From Byssothecium circinans (Eukaryota; Ascomycota; Dothideomycetes; Pleosporales; Massarinaceae), in contig ML977032.1 in NCBI GenBank assembly GCA_010015675.1, forward strand, positions 217,582 through 257,479: a stretch of DNA of 39,898 bases, written 5' to 3'. Shown in pieces: positions 22,429 through 32,483 of this stretch. The notes beneath the pieces were generated by a model, which was given only the letters and a program-made list of their open reading frames with translations, ran no database searches and was not told the origin of the DNA. Both the position numbers and the translations under genes were made by a program. Positions within the stretch are counted from its first letter, which is position 1; the number at the start of each line of letters is the position of its first letter.

Positions 22429-25236
22429 ATGGCGACTGTACGCGCTGGTAGCGCCACGCCTGTACCGACCACAGAGAAGGCCGACCCTGGCACCGATGGC
22501 GCGCCTTCCGCAGTCACAGAGGCAGAGTGGACAGCCATGTCAACAGTGTTGGCGAACGTGTATGCGTTCAGGACGGAAGAGTGAGTTTTGTGCATAGGTA
22601 CGCGTTGCAGGTGCTAACAGCGCGCGACAGTGGCTACGATCCAACCAAGTTGTTCCAACGCAAGGTTAACAAGCGAGCGCTGCCCGACTACTACGAGGTC
22701 ATCAAGGAGCCCATGGCCCTGAGCGAGATCAAGCGAAAAGTGGCCTCAAAAGACTATAAGTCGTTTTCCGAATTCGTACGCGATTTCGCCCTCATTCCGC
22801 ACAACGCCCAGGTCTACAACAGGCAAGATTCACAGGCGTACGTAGATGCCCTTGATGTGAAGAAGGCGCTAGAGGCAGAATTGAGGAAGCTGGTGGAAGG
22901 AAACGTCATAACGGAAGAGGTCGCAACGCTACCCTATCTCGGCGAGATTCCTGAGCAGGACCCACTCCTACCCGAGGAAGAAGAGGAAGAGGAGGAGGAT
23001 GACGAGGATGAGGATGCAGAAGAAGAGGTCGAGGACGAAGTGGATGACGACGACGACGACGACGACGATGGCAAGCGTAAGAAGAAGCGCGGAGCTCGTT
23101 CAACTGCCGCGATTGCCAAGCGTGAGGCGCGTAGTAAAGACGATGCCAAAGACGACCCGGAATCAAGGAAGAAGCGAGGACGACCGCCGCGCGTGGATAC
23201 GCCTATGGAAGCTAGGATAAAGGCAATCATGAAAGCGATCAGGAAACCCCGCAACCAGGCCAACAAGCTCATGGTCGGTTCGTTCGAACGAGTACCCGAT
23301 AAAGCAGTCATGCCCGAATACCACGCCGAAATCAAGAACCCCATGGCAATGGATGTGCTAAAGCGGAAGTTGAAACGAAAGAAGTATAACTCGGTTGATC
23401 ACTTTATGGTGGATGTGGAACTCATGTTCGAAAACGCGAAGCAATACAACGAGGAAGACAGCCAAATATACAAGGATGCGGTGCACCTGCAAAAGGAGGC
23501 ACGTAAAACTGCTCAGGCAGAGAAAGACAAGGATGACTCGGAATTCGTCATGGAAGAGGGTCGAATCCCCATGCCAAACGGCATTCTCCACAATGGCGAG
23601 CTCTGGAAAGTGGGCGACTGGGTACATATACAAAACGCCAACGACCTCACCAAACCAATAGTTGCACAAATATATCGAACCTGGCAAGACGCGGAAGGAA
23701 GCAAATGGGTCAATGCCTGCTGGTACTATCGACCAGAACAAACTGTGCATCGATTTGACCGGCATTTTCTCGAAAATGAAGTGGTCAAGACGGGGCAGTA
23801 TCGTGATCACCCCATTGACGAAGTTGTTGACCGCTGTTTTGTTATGTTCATCACACGCTACAACAAAGGCCGCCCAAGGGACTTCCCTCGTGACAAGGAC
23901 ATCTACGTCTGCGAAGCGCGTTACAATGAGGAAAACCACAAGCTGAACAAGATCAAGACATGGGCTAGCTGTTTACCCGATGAAGTTCGCGACAAGGACT
24001 ACGTTATGGATCTTTTCGATGCCCCTCGAAAGCTGAAAAAGATTCCTAGCCCCATCGCTTATCTGCTCAAGGACGAGCAGAAGGAGGATGACGATCTGCC
24101 AAAACCAGAATGGGGGGCTGAGAATGCGCCGCCAAAGATTGGTGCTGTACATCGTCGGCCGCGCGATCCCAAGGTAAGTTGTGATCCATCACTTTTCGCT
24201 CACCTCAAGTTGAGCAAGTCCCTGACAAAATATCTAGGATTCTCCCCCGCCTGAGCCAACACCGTCACCTCCACCGCCTCCCCCTCCAGCACCAATAATG
24301 GCTACCCCGACCCTTCCTACTCCTCAGCCCAACGGCTATAGCAACACCATGCAGAGCAGCTATCCGCTTGCCCAGGCGCCCTCAGCTTCCCCCATGCCGG
24401 CGCCAACACCCCAGTCCCACCATGTGCAGACGGCATACACCCCAACCCATCACTCGCACCAGCAGCAATACCACTCTCACTCACAATCACCCGCCCCCCA
24501 CGTCTCCCATCAGCCCGTTGCCCAAGCGCCAGGCTTCCAGCCGATTACACCCCACCTTCCTTTTGCTACACCGCAACCTCATACTCCAGTAGCGCAGTTC
24601 GCAACCCCACGTATTGCGCCACAGTACCAGCAGCAGCCTCTAGTCCACCAAGCGCCAGTGGGCTATAAAGCTCCGCAACCCGTCGAAGTCTACACATTGG
24701 CCGATCACGCCAACGCGTCCATCCCCGCAGATATCCGCGAGCAATTCCACCGAGACGACCAAGGACGCGTCCTCTTCTTCACCGCGCCACCAATAAACAG
24801 CGAGCGCATCGTCGCCAAACCAGGCCGAGCCCTCGGCCACTCAGCGACCTTCCTTGCCGCCAAACAACGCCGCGAAGCGCTCAAAGCCGCCAAACGCAAA
24901 GCCGACGAGGCCGGCGCCGCCGAACGCGAAGCAGCAGCCAAGAAAGCACGTCTCGAGACTGAACGCAAGCTGCGAAAAGACATCGACGACTTGCGTGTCA
25001 AGGCCATGCACGCTATGGAGGACCAACTCGCTCTTGCCACTAAGAGGGACTTCCAGATGCTGGTCGGTGACGCGGATGGGAAGGAAGGGATTAGCAGGAG
25101 CTTGGAGAAGTTGGGAGAGCTTCAGGAGGAGACGGCGAGGAAGAAGAGAGAGAGGGAGGAGAGGTTGAGGAAGTTTGAGGAGGGGAGGCAGGTTGGTATT
25201 ACGGGGATGACGGTGATGTTGGAGGAGAAGATCTGA
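22429..25236 (+). CDS. RSC1/RSC2-like chromatin-remodelling subunit (two bromodomains, AT-hook, BAH)
   Basis: Three exons, 22429-22580, 22631-24173 and 24238-25236, give 897 aa. The ATG sits in CACCATGG, an excellent context, and joins YAFRTE-DGYDPTKLF across a 50-bp intron. Domain order is: bromodomain 1 (about 50-135, with PDYYEVIKEPM), a long Glu/Asp tract (about 165-200), an AT-hook (RKKRGRPPR, about 231-240), bromodomain 2 (about 243-345, with PEYHAEIKNPM), a BAH domain (about 370-500, with WVNACWYYRPEQT), and a Pro/Gln/His-rich linker. The end is a charged coiled coil. This matches Rsc1/Rsc2/Rsc4-class subunits of the RSC (SWI/SNF-family) nuclear remodeller, which read acetylated histones. 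The coiled coil after the proline-rich linker could bind complex partners. It is convergent with the large SKI3 fragment. Confidence 0.94.
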
Positions 25237-25718
25237 GATTTGATGACGGGGTGAGAGTGAGAGGTAGTGTTTTCGATCTGGCATAGTTTGGCGAGTAATG
25301 GATATTTGAATATTGTCATAGGTTATGGCCATGGGCATGATGGGGGGGAAATTGGCGTTGGGTCGCATTGGTGGCTTAAATGCACGCTGCTGTGGTCGGC
25401 TCGGTGCTTTGATTTGTAGATTCGAGTATCATATCGTGTACGACCAGGACAAGAAAGAAAACAAAAACATTTCTATCCTCATTCCTCACCACCTGTTTCT
25501 GCGAAGAAACTTACTTAACAGGGTCTATACTGTTCAAGTCAGTCCTCGTGAGCATCACTTCTTGGTCATTTTCCAGGCCTTGATGAAATTAATCCATATT
25601 ACAATGCTTTTGCTCGAAACAGGCAAGCACTGTATATATCTATCCAGGGTATCCCATATCCCATTTCTACAATCGGACAGACCATACACCGGCATCCCTA
25701 TCAACCCAACCTAACCAC
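25237..25718. terminator. Convergent 3' flanks of the RSC-like and SKI3 C-half genes
   Basis: The two genes face each other across 482 bp. No open frame here shows a domain. The stretch is expected to hold both 3' UTRs and polyadenylation signals. A-rich sequence (AAGAAAGAAAACAAAAAC) near 25452-25470 may belong to the + strand transcript end. Confidence 0.35.
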
Positions 25719-28700
25719 TCAAGCACCCTGCACACACCCCACCAACGCCCCCCAACCTACCCTACACCACGGCGCCAGCACAACCCCCCTCTGCACATCC
25801 GCCACACACCCGGTCCCCACCACCGCCCTCGCAAGCCCCACAGCATCCAACGTCCCACTCGGTGGAACACACCTCCCCGCCGTCTCCCTGGCCATCACAC
25901 TCGCAAACCCACCAGCATCCCCACCCGCGGCGTTTGCCAATTCCTCCCACCCAACATTCTTCCACGGCGCGAGCATGACGCTCGTCCTCGCCTCATCCAT
26001 CTCCCTATCCTCTCCCCCGAGCAGAAAACTCATACCATCGAGCACCTTTTCCACGCGTGAGAGTTGCTCGCTTGTGAGATCTTTGCTGGTGCGGAGGAGG
26101 GAGAGATCGGCCTGGATTGCGGACATTGTGTCTTCGTCCTCGTCGATGACTGCCATTGCGCCCAGAGTCGTTACGATGCCGATATGCAACGGATGCGCTT
26201 CCGCGGCGGTGAAAAGTTGCTCTCGGGCGATATCTTTGGCGTTGCCGTCGCCTTTTGCCCAGAGGACTTCCGCGAGGAGGCAGATGATGTCTGGGTTGGA
26301 GTTTGTGGCGCTGAGGGAGCTGCGGAAGTAGGGGATTGCTTTGTCGAGGTCGCCGCAGAAGAAGTGGGCGAGGCCTGCGGTTAGGCGGGCGGAGAGGCGC
26401 GTTTTGGAGAGCGCGGAGGGGGAGAGGATGGACGGGTTTGTCGAGGCGTCGAAGTCGGAGAGGAGGTCTAGTGCTGTTTCGGCTTCTTCGGCGGCGGAGT
26501 CGTGGGTGCTGCTGGCTAGGAGGTTGCGGGCGAGGTCGTTTTTGGCTTGCGCGTAGCGGATGAGGGCGGAGTCGGATTCGGAGTTTTCGTAGTCTTGCTC
26601 CGCGGCTGAGCATATGCCTGTCAAGGCTTGGATTGCTGCGTCATGGTTACCGATTCGTTCGAGGAAGAGGGCTGCTAGGTGTTTGTGAGGGATATCGTAG
26701 GGGGCTTGGAAGCTCAGTTGATGGAGGCCAAAGAGGGGTTGGATGAGGTTTGTGATGTTATTTGATGCGGATGGTGATGTGATGAGGTGGTCGAAAGTTG
26801 AGATTGCGTATTGGCGCTTTGTGAGGAGGGATGAAGAGTCGGAAAGCTCGAAGGCGTGTGTGAAGTGTGAGAGAGCTTCGGTGGTGTCGCCGTAGAGTAG
26901 GGCTATGATGCCTTCACCTACCCATGCTAGTGCGTAATCGGGATCGGTCGACTGGGCGCGGGAGAAGGCTTGATGAGCTAGTTCTTGATCACTCTGTAGA
27001 AGATAGAGCGTCCCAAGGTTCGTCCATGCGCTTACGCTACGCTCATTAAGATGTAAGGAGCGAACGAATGCGTGTTGGGCGACTTTCGGATTCAAAGCTG
27101 TCGTGATGACACCTAATGAATTCCAGAACTCCGAATTACCGGCTTCGAGTTCGATAGCTCGCTTGAAGCACTTCATAGCAGCTCGTAGGAATGTAGTGAG
27201 CTTCGGGTCTTGTGCGTTCTCTTGCTCTAAGCACACATGAGCTCGATACTCTGTCCATCCCAGGTTGTACCAGGCGACCGCTTGAGCATGTATATCGTGT
27301 GCACAACTCGCAATGGCGCGCTTGTGGGCTAGTATTGAGGCGTGTAAGATTCTCGTGAGCAGAGATTGGTCCTCGGAGGCGAGCCTAGACAGCTCACTCT
27401 TGCCAACGCCGTCGATATCATTGTGAGCATCAAAGTCCAACTCAATGTCTGACTTGCTACCGAGAAGATCCACTACGACCTTTGCTGGATACTGACTAAG
27501 TTTCTCTTGGACCCAAGTGAAAATGCTGCATGCGTCCCCGACAGCTTTCCACAGATTGAAAGCATCCGGCTTGTACTCCGTGATGCTGAAAGCGACCTCG
27601 AGAGCTCGATTCGCATTGTCAGCGGATTCACCAAAGAAGCCAGTTTCTACACATCTCCAACTCTTCTCTACGAGAGTCTGCACAAGCGCAATGGAGAGGC
27701 CGAACTCTTTTGGTCTCTCAACTAGAACTTCTTCATATCCTTGGACGGCCTCGTTGAACTCGCTCAGCTCACGGTGAACATTCGCAAGCATGTATTTGGC
27801 GAACCAGCTCTCACTATCCAGTTTCTTCATCGCAATACCGTCGGTGGGGTTCTCGGCATAGTTGAATGCCTTCGCTGCGGAATTGTATCGTCCCGAGTTA
27901 TGGTAGCTCTCGCCGAGGCCAATGTACGAATGGTAATCATTAGGACCGATGCGGAGTGCCGACAAGAACGAAACGATACTCTTTTGATATTCTTGCTTGT
28001 TCATTTGGACGACGCCCAGGGCAGAAAATGGCCAGCTTACGCCCTTCTTCTTTGAACTAGGCATGGTCCGGACTCTGCCCGAATCTACCACTCGCTGCGA
28101 GACCACTTCGACAATATCCCATTCACCTTGGTTGGCAAACAAGCGGGCTAAGCGCTCGGCTGCGACCACCTCGGATGAAGAGAGCTCGAATGCCTTCTGG
28201 AAGCATTGCCTTGCTCGCTTCTTATCTTTGCTGTAGTCTTCGTAGAAGATGCCGAGCTTTGTGTACGGCGGAGCATAGCTAGGGTTCGCTTTGATCGCAG
28301 CAAGAAATCGAGCATATGCACCTTGACGGTCGCGACGGGCAGCTTTCGACGGATTGAGCTCCCACATGCAGACACCAATTCTGTACAGCGTCTGAGCGCG
28401 GAGTTCCCGACCGCGCGTGTTTGAAGCATCCAGTTGAGGGTACTCGAGATACTCTTGCAGCCGTGAAAGGCCAGTCTCGTAGTCGCCACTGAGTGCTTGA
28501 CACCAAGCCGCCTCTGCTCCAATGCGGCCATTAGAGGGATCCTGTTTCAAAGCTTTCTCAAGAAATTCAACGGCATCCCTGTACTCTTCCTCCTCTTCCA
28601 AGATGAGGCCTATACCAATCAACGCTGGTGTGAATTGGGGCTTGTTCTCCAATATGGATTGGAAGATGCCCTTGGCCTCGGGATGATTCCGTGGCGCTTG

Positions 28701-29202
28701 GTAGTAGACTAGAGCGGTAGCGAGTGTACTGCTCAATGCATACCGGGTTCTTTGAAACGTGAAATCGGTCTTTTTGGCCTCGTTCGCTGCAAGCTTTAGG
28801 CCTCTTCTTGTTGTCTCGACAGCGCTCTCGTATTCTTCTAATGAGAGGTAGTAGTCGCCGAGCAAGCAGTGTGCGAGCGGCGAATTCTTCGCTTCCAAGA
28901 TGCCCTCCTATTATCACATTAGCGAAATATCAGAGGCATCGTTTTAATTCTCTTACACTCATCAGCACCAAACAGTCCTCCTGCGAAAGGGGAGCATCTT
29001 GATCCAGAGCTACCCCGCCTTCGCTCAGATCGGGTGCTTCTTCGTTCGATTTCTCTACAAGCGGATACCTGGATACGCCGCTACTCAGGTAGCCCGTCAA
29101 GACTTTCGAAAGACCTTCGCCAGGAAAGAGTTCGACATATTGGCGTAATGTCTGGATATCCAAATCGAGCAGATCGTGGGCGCTGTCTGCCCGTGACGCC
29201 AT
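25719..29202 (-). CDS. SKI3: Superkiller protein 3, C-terminal four-fifths as a separate gene
   Basis: Two exons, 29202-28957 and 28907-25719, give 1,144 aa. The 49-bp intron (GTAAGAG donor, CGCTAATG branch) is in phase zero, joining VLMS to EGILEAKN. The protein is a chain of TPR helices characteristic of Ski3/TTC37: GLSKVLTGYLSS, AHCLLGDYYLSLEEYESAVE, YYQAPRNHPEAKGIF, LIGIGLILEEEEEYRDAVE, and LNPSKAARRDRQGAYARFLA. In other fungi about 280 residues precede this point, but here the protein begins MASRADSAHD directly at the family's DLD(I/V) block. The missing N-terminus is encoded next door on the opposite strand. Ski3 scaffolds the cytoplasmic Ski2-Ski3-Ski8 complex that feeds mRNA to the exosome. 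The frame is intact over its whole length, so it is not a decaying pseudogene. The ATG at 29202 is in a fair context (GCGTCA downstream). Confidence 0.9.
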
Positions 29203-29522
29203 CGTATCGATTCGACTAAACTGAAGCCCACAAGACTAACGCCGAAGGGAAATGCAATACAAACAATCAACAAAGTCGAAGGTGTGTCTTTGTGTCAAAG
29301 CGAGGCTGGCGGGGCAGTGTTGGATGCGTGAGAAGAGTGGTGATGTGATGTTTGTGTTTCTCATAGGGCTGGAATAAGCTTTCGCTAGTGCGGGACGTCA
29401 TTGCCCATACAAACACGATTCGGCTTTTTCTCTCTTTCTACATTCCTCGATGGACTACACATAACACGACGGTGCCTCTCGCGGCACACACTAGTAACAT
29501 TAGTAATTTCTCTATCATCAAC
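29203..29522. promoter_or_regulatory. Shared divergent promoter between the two SKI3 halves
   Basis: Only 320 bp separate the start codons of the two head-to-head genes, so the promoters must overlap or be one bidirectional unit. A pyrimidine-rich run (CTTTTTCTCTCTTTCTAC, about 29424-29441) precedes the + strand start, as is usual at fungal transcription starts. A CRE-like GACGTCAT lies at 29394-29401, near the middle. If the inversion model is right, this is the ancestral SKI3 promoter in reversed orientation relative to the C-terminal half. Confidence 0.6.
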
Positions 29523-30432
29523 ATGTCTACCAAAGCCGCGCTGAAGGCCGCAAAAGCCGCCATCGATTCGAAGAAGTGGGGGGAAGCAATAGAGCACGCC
29601 AATACGGTGCTGGAGAAAGATGGTCAGAATTACTTCGCAAAGCTTTTCCTTGGACGTGCGAATGATGGACTTGGAAAGCTTGACGAAGCAGCGGCAGCTT
29701 ACATTGGCGCGACAAAGATCAAGGCAGAGGATCCTCAAGCATGGCTGGGACTGCGCGGTCTATACGAGAAGCAGGGCCCCGGAAAGGTGGATGAGAATAC
29801 CAAAGTCGGCCTGAAGCTGGCGGAGATATACATGGACCTGTAAGATTGCCCTACAAACTCTGGGGGTCATGGCTAAACGCTGTAGGGACGATGCGCACAA
29901 ATCGCAAACCGCCATCGACAAGCTCGTCAACCACGCCCGCAACCATGGCACGAAGCTCCAATACGTTCGGGCACTTCAAACACAACTACCATCATCTCCT
30001 GTCTACTCGTACCTGGAAGGACGTCTGCAGAACCCCGCCACCACTTACACACGCATAGCCGAGATACATGAGAATGAGGAGGCGCAGACGATCAAGCGCT
30101 TGATTGCTGAGCGCAAGACAAGAATTGGCGCGACATTGGAGGGAACTACACAGTCAGTGAAGAACGAGATATATGGGGTGAGTCCACTGGAAGAAGTATA
30201 CCAGGGCATCATTGACTGGACGAATGATGACGAACAACGGAGAGAGTATGAGGAGAAGCTGCTACAAAGGGCGTATGATACCTTACTTGCGCTTCCGGCG
30301 GGGCAAAAGGCTGAAAAGCGGGACAAGGTTATGAAGCTGGCGCACGATATGGTCATCATCCGCCATACATTCCTACTCGCCTGGCAGATTGAGCTGGAAT
30401 GGAGGTCAGGTCAGGAAGTCGAAGCTTTTTAA
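29523..30432 (+). CDS. SKI3: Superkiller protein 3, N-terminal TPR arm as a separate gene
   Basis: Two exons, 29523-29839 and 29886-30432, give 287 aa. The 46-bp intron has a GTAAGA donor and a GGCTAAAC branch. The start MSTKAALKAAKAAIDSKK is the conserved N-terminus of fungal Ski3. Further family blocks follow in order: YFAKLFLGRANDGLGK, EDPQAWLGLRGLYEKQ, SPVYSYLEGRLQNPA, TYTRIAEIHENEEAQ, IIDWTNDDEQRREYEEKLLQ, AGQKAEKRDKVMKLAHDM, and FLLAWQIELEW. The protein then ends after nine unrelated residues (RSGQEVEAF) with a TAA, exactly where full-length Ski3 continues into the block that begins the neighbouring minus-strand gene. In yeast and human Ski complexes the N-terminal Ski3 arm gates RNA entry to the Ski2 helicase. 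Here that arm would be a separate chain, unless trans-splicing or misassembly intervenes. Confidence 0.9.
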
Positions 30433-30859
30433 TATGAAACCCGTTCTTCGGCTTGGATTGCCTATTCGTAAAGAACACTTGATTGAAGCATCTGAGAAGT
30501 CCAAAAGGATACTTTGACCTATCCGTAGTCTCATCAACTTTATACCTATTCTGTTATTCAGATATCTAGACATCATCACCTGTATCCTGTCCAGGACCCG
30601 TACCACCCAAGTACCATGGTATTACTATCGTGCCAGCGCCCAATGAGGCTAGCTGTCACCCCTTATCGATAAGAACCATATGACCCCAATTGTCAGCCTT
30701 CTTCCCTGGCATCTCAATGCTGACATCTGAAGCGAGACACGATGACGCATGTGCCAAAGCTCTTGTCTTCAAAGTTCCGTTTCGTTGAACGAGTACGAGT
30801 GCGATTTGTCGTAGCCCACATTTCTCATTCACCCCACGTGGCTACGCGACACTTTCGAG
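30433..30859. promoter_or_regulatory. Upstream region of the Zn2Cys6 regulator
   Basis: This 427-bp gap contains the 3' end of the SKI3 N-half and the promoter of the transcription factor. A 12-bp palindrome CTTATCGATAAG at 30662-30673 contains two overlapping inverted GATA-type cores. There is also CACGTGGC at about 30835-30842, just ahead of the start codon. No gene is seen. Confidence 0.35.
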
Positions 30860-32008
30860 ATGCCCCAGAGACGACCACATAACAAGTCCCGATACGGCTG
30901 TGACCAATGTCGCAAACGACGCGTAAAGTGCGACGAGCAGCCTCCTCAGTGTGCTAATTGCATTGCGCGAAACGAGCAATGTCACTTCTCCCGGATTGCT
31001 CCCACAAAGGTCCTCCAGACTCCGCAAGCCACCCCGTCGCCAAATAGCACCGTCGCCCAGCAAGATTCCACTCCGAAAGATGTCATCACTCTGCAATCTC
31101 AATCTCTTAGGCAGAGGGAGCTGGAGCTCATGCATCAGTGGTGCTGCTACACCTACGCCTCCGCTGGTGCTGAATGGCATAGACTCTTCAAGGAATACGT
31201 CGGTAAACAAGCTCTGAACCATGACTACCTGATGGCTTCTGTTTTCGCACTATCATCTTTCCATCTCGCCACTGAGGCTATGGACGGCGAACAAGATATG
31301 CCAGCCGCTCGCCAGCACGTGAGCATCGGCTTAGAATACCATCATCAAGCGCTCGGTGGCCTCCGTACCGCTCTGGAGACTTTTACCCCCGATAAATCAT
31401 CTCCCGTTTTATTCACGTCCGTCTTGGTCGCAGCATGCGCCATCATCTCTCCACTCCTACCAGCCGGCGCGGGAGACAAGACCCAACCAGCCGCCGAAGC
31501 TTTTCTTGCGCTAGTATACCACAAGCACTCCATTGACTCCATAAAGGAAGCTACACTTCAGCATCTTACAGGTACTTCGATCGGAAAATACATAAATAAA
31601 GATTGGAAGAGCGTGGAGGTCGAACGACCGCTGTGCATCGTCGAACTGCGTCGTTTGAACCGAACAATCATCACTTCTCCATGGAAACATCAAGTATACG
31701 AGGGTGCTATATCAAAGCTCGAACAAGTTTCTCGCAAGGACGACACTATCGCCGACTGGCTTGTCGAGTCAGGGCGTGATTTCTTGGACGAGTTGCACCG
31801 GCGAGAGGCTGTTGCACTTGCCATATACATGCACTGGGGTGTTCTTCTTGATAATTTGCAGGATGTGTGGTGGGCTAAATTCTCTGGCAGAAGACTTGTG
31901 GAAGAGTTGTCTGTGACACTGACGGAGAAAGGACCTGAGTGGGCGACAATTGTGACTTGGTGTCGAGAGCAGGTTGGCCTCTCACCAATACAAGTGGACA
32001 TCTCTTAG
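30860..32008 (+). CDS. Zn2Cys6 transcription factor, Upc2-like short type
   Basis: A single exon gives 382 aa. The N-terminal binuclear zinc cluster has C14, C17, C24, C31, C34 and C41 (CDQCRKRRVKCDE, then PPQCANCIARNEQC). A Pro/Ser/Gln-rich linker follows, then a helical region beginning LELMHQWCCYTYASAG and continuing VFALSSFHLA, the pattern of the fungal-specific factors annotated as sterol uptake control protein-like. These bind DNA in the nucleus and often regulate membrane-lipid or secondary-metabolite genes. At 382 aa it is on the short side but ordinary for this subgroup. It lies upstream of RTA1-like and GMC genes on the same strand, so it could be their local regulator; this is inferred from position only. 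No intron is needed. Confidence 0.88.
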   Translation: MPQRRPHNKSRYGCDQCRKRRVKCDEQPPQCANCIARNEQCHFSRIAPTKVLQTPQATPSPNSTVAQQDSTPKDVITLQSQSLRQRELELMHQWCCYTYASAGAEWHRLFKEYVGKQALNHDYLMASVFALSSFHLATEAMDGEQDMPAARQHVSIGLEYHHQALGGLRTALETFTPDKSSPVLFTSVLVAACAIISPLLPAGAGDKTQPAAEAFLALVYHKHSIDSIKEATLQHLTGTSIGKYINKDWKSVEVERPLCIVELRRLNRTIITSPWKHQVYEGAISKLEQVSRKDDTIADWLVESGRDFLDELHRREAVALAIYMHWGVLLDNLQDVWWAKFSGRRLVEELSVTLTEKGPEWATIVTWCREQVGLSPIQVDIS

Positions 32009-32483
32009 AGACTCTCCTACACTTTCCATAACGGAGATTCCCGTTTATAGGGCTTCCAACGGTTACGAGCACGATTACTTTCATGCGCTGAGCTATATCA
32101 CGCCTTGGCGTAGGATTCGTACTCGTTCTCGTTTGGTCTACGACGCGATTGGCTGAGCAACACTTTTCCGCCAAAATCGGACATGGCGATACACATTGTC
32201 GCTACTGCGCAGACTGCAAGGCGAGACGTCCTGAATTCGACACGCCCGTTGAGGCTCAGCTTGCGAACTACCAAGGGCTTAGCATGGCCTACATTCTCAG
32301 CGAAGAGTCTGTCATGTCTCTATAAAGGATCTCCACGACCCATATGATCCATCTCAGGGCCACAATCTTGGACTCTTTCATTTATCTTTCTTATCCCAAC
32401 GTACGTGTTAGAACTTATCAACACTTCTCTGCTGGAAGACATTCACCTAAACGCCCGTAGTCAACGACTGACACCACATAACA
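32009..32483. promoter_or_regulatory. Intergenic region upstream of the RTA1-like gene
   Basis: This 475-bp stretch holds the 3' end of the regulator and the RTA1-like promoter. CT-rich sequence (CTTTCATTTATCTTTCTT) occurs near 32375-32395, as often seen at fungal transcription starts. A 60-codon frame at 31974-32156 contains FHALSY, which recalls a HET motif, but nothing else supports it. Confidence 0.35.

Noticed and set aside
29272..30424. AAGTCGAAG direct repeat near both SKI3 breakpoints
   Set aside because: The copies are in direct orientation, which does not fit inversion between inverted repeats, and a 9-mer is expected by chance over this distance.
25719..30432. SKI3 halves as decaying pseudogene pieces
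   Set aside because: Both halves have full-length open frames, functional-looking start codons and clean introns, which decay would have spoiled.
31974..32156. Short frame containing FHALSY, like a HET motif remnant
   Set aside because: Only six residues fit, the following WG is absent, and it begins inside the regulator gene in another frame.
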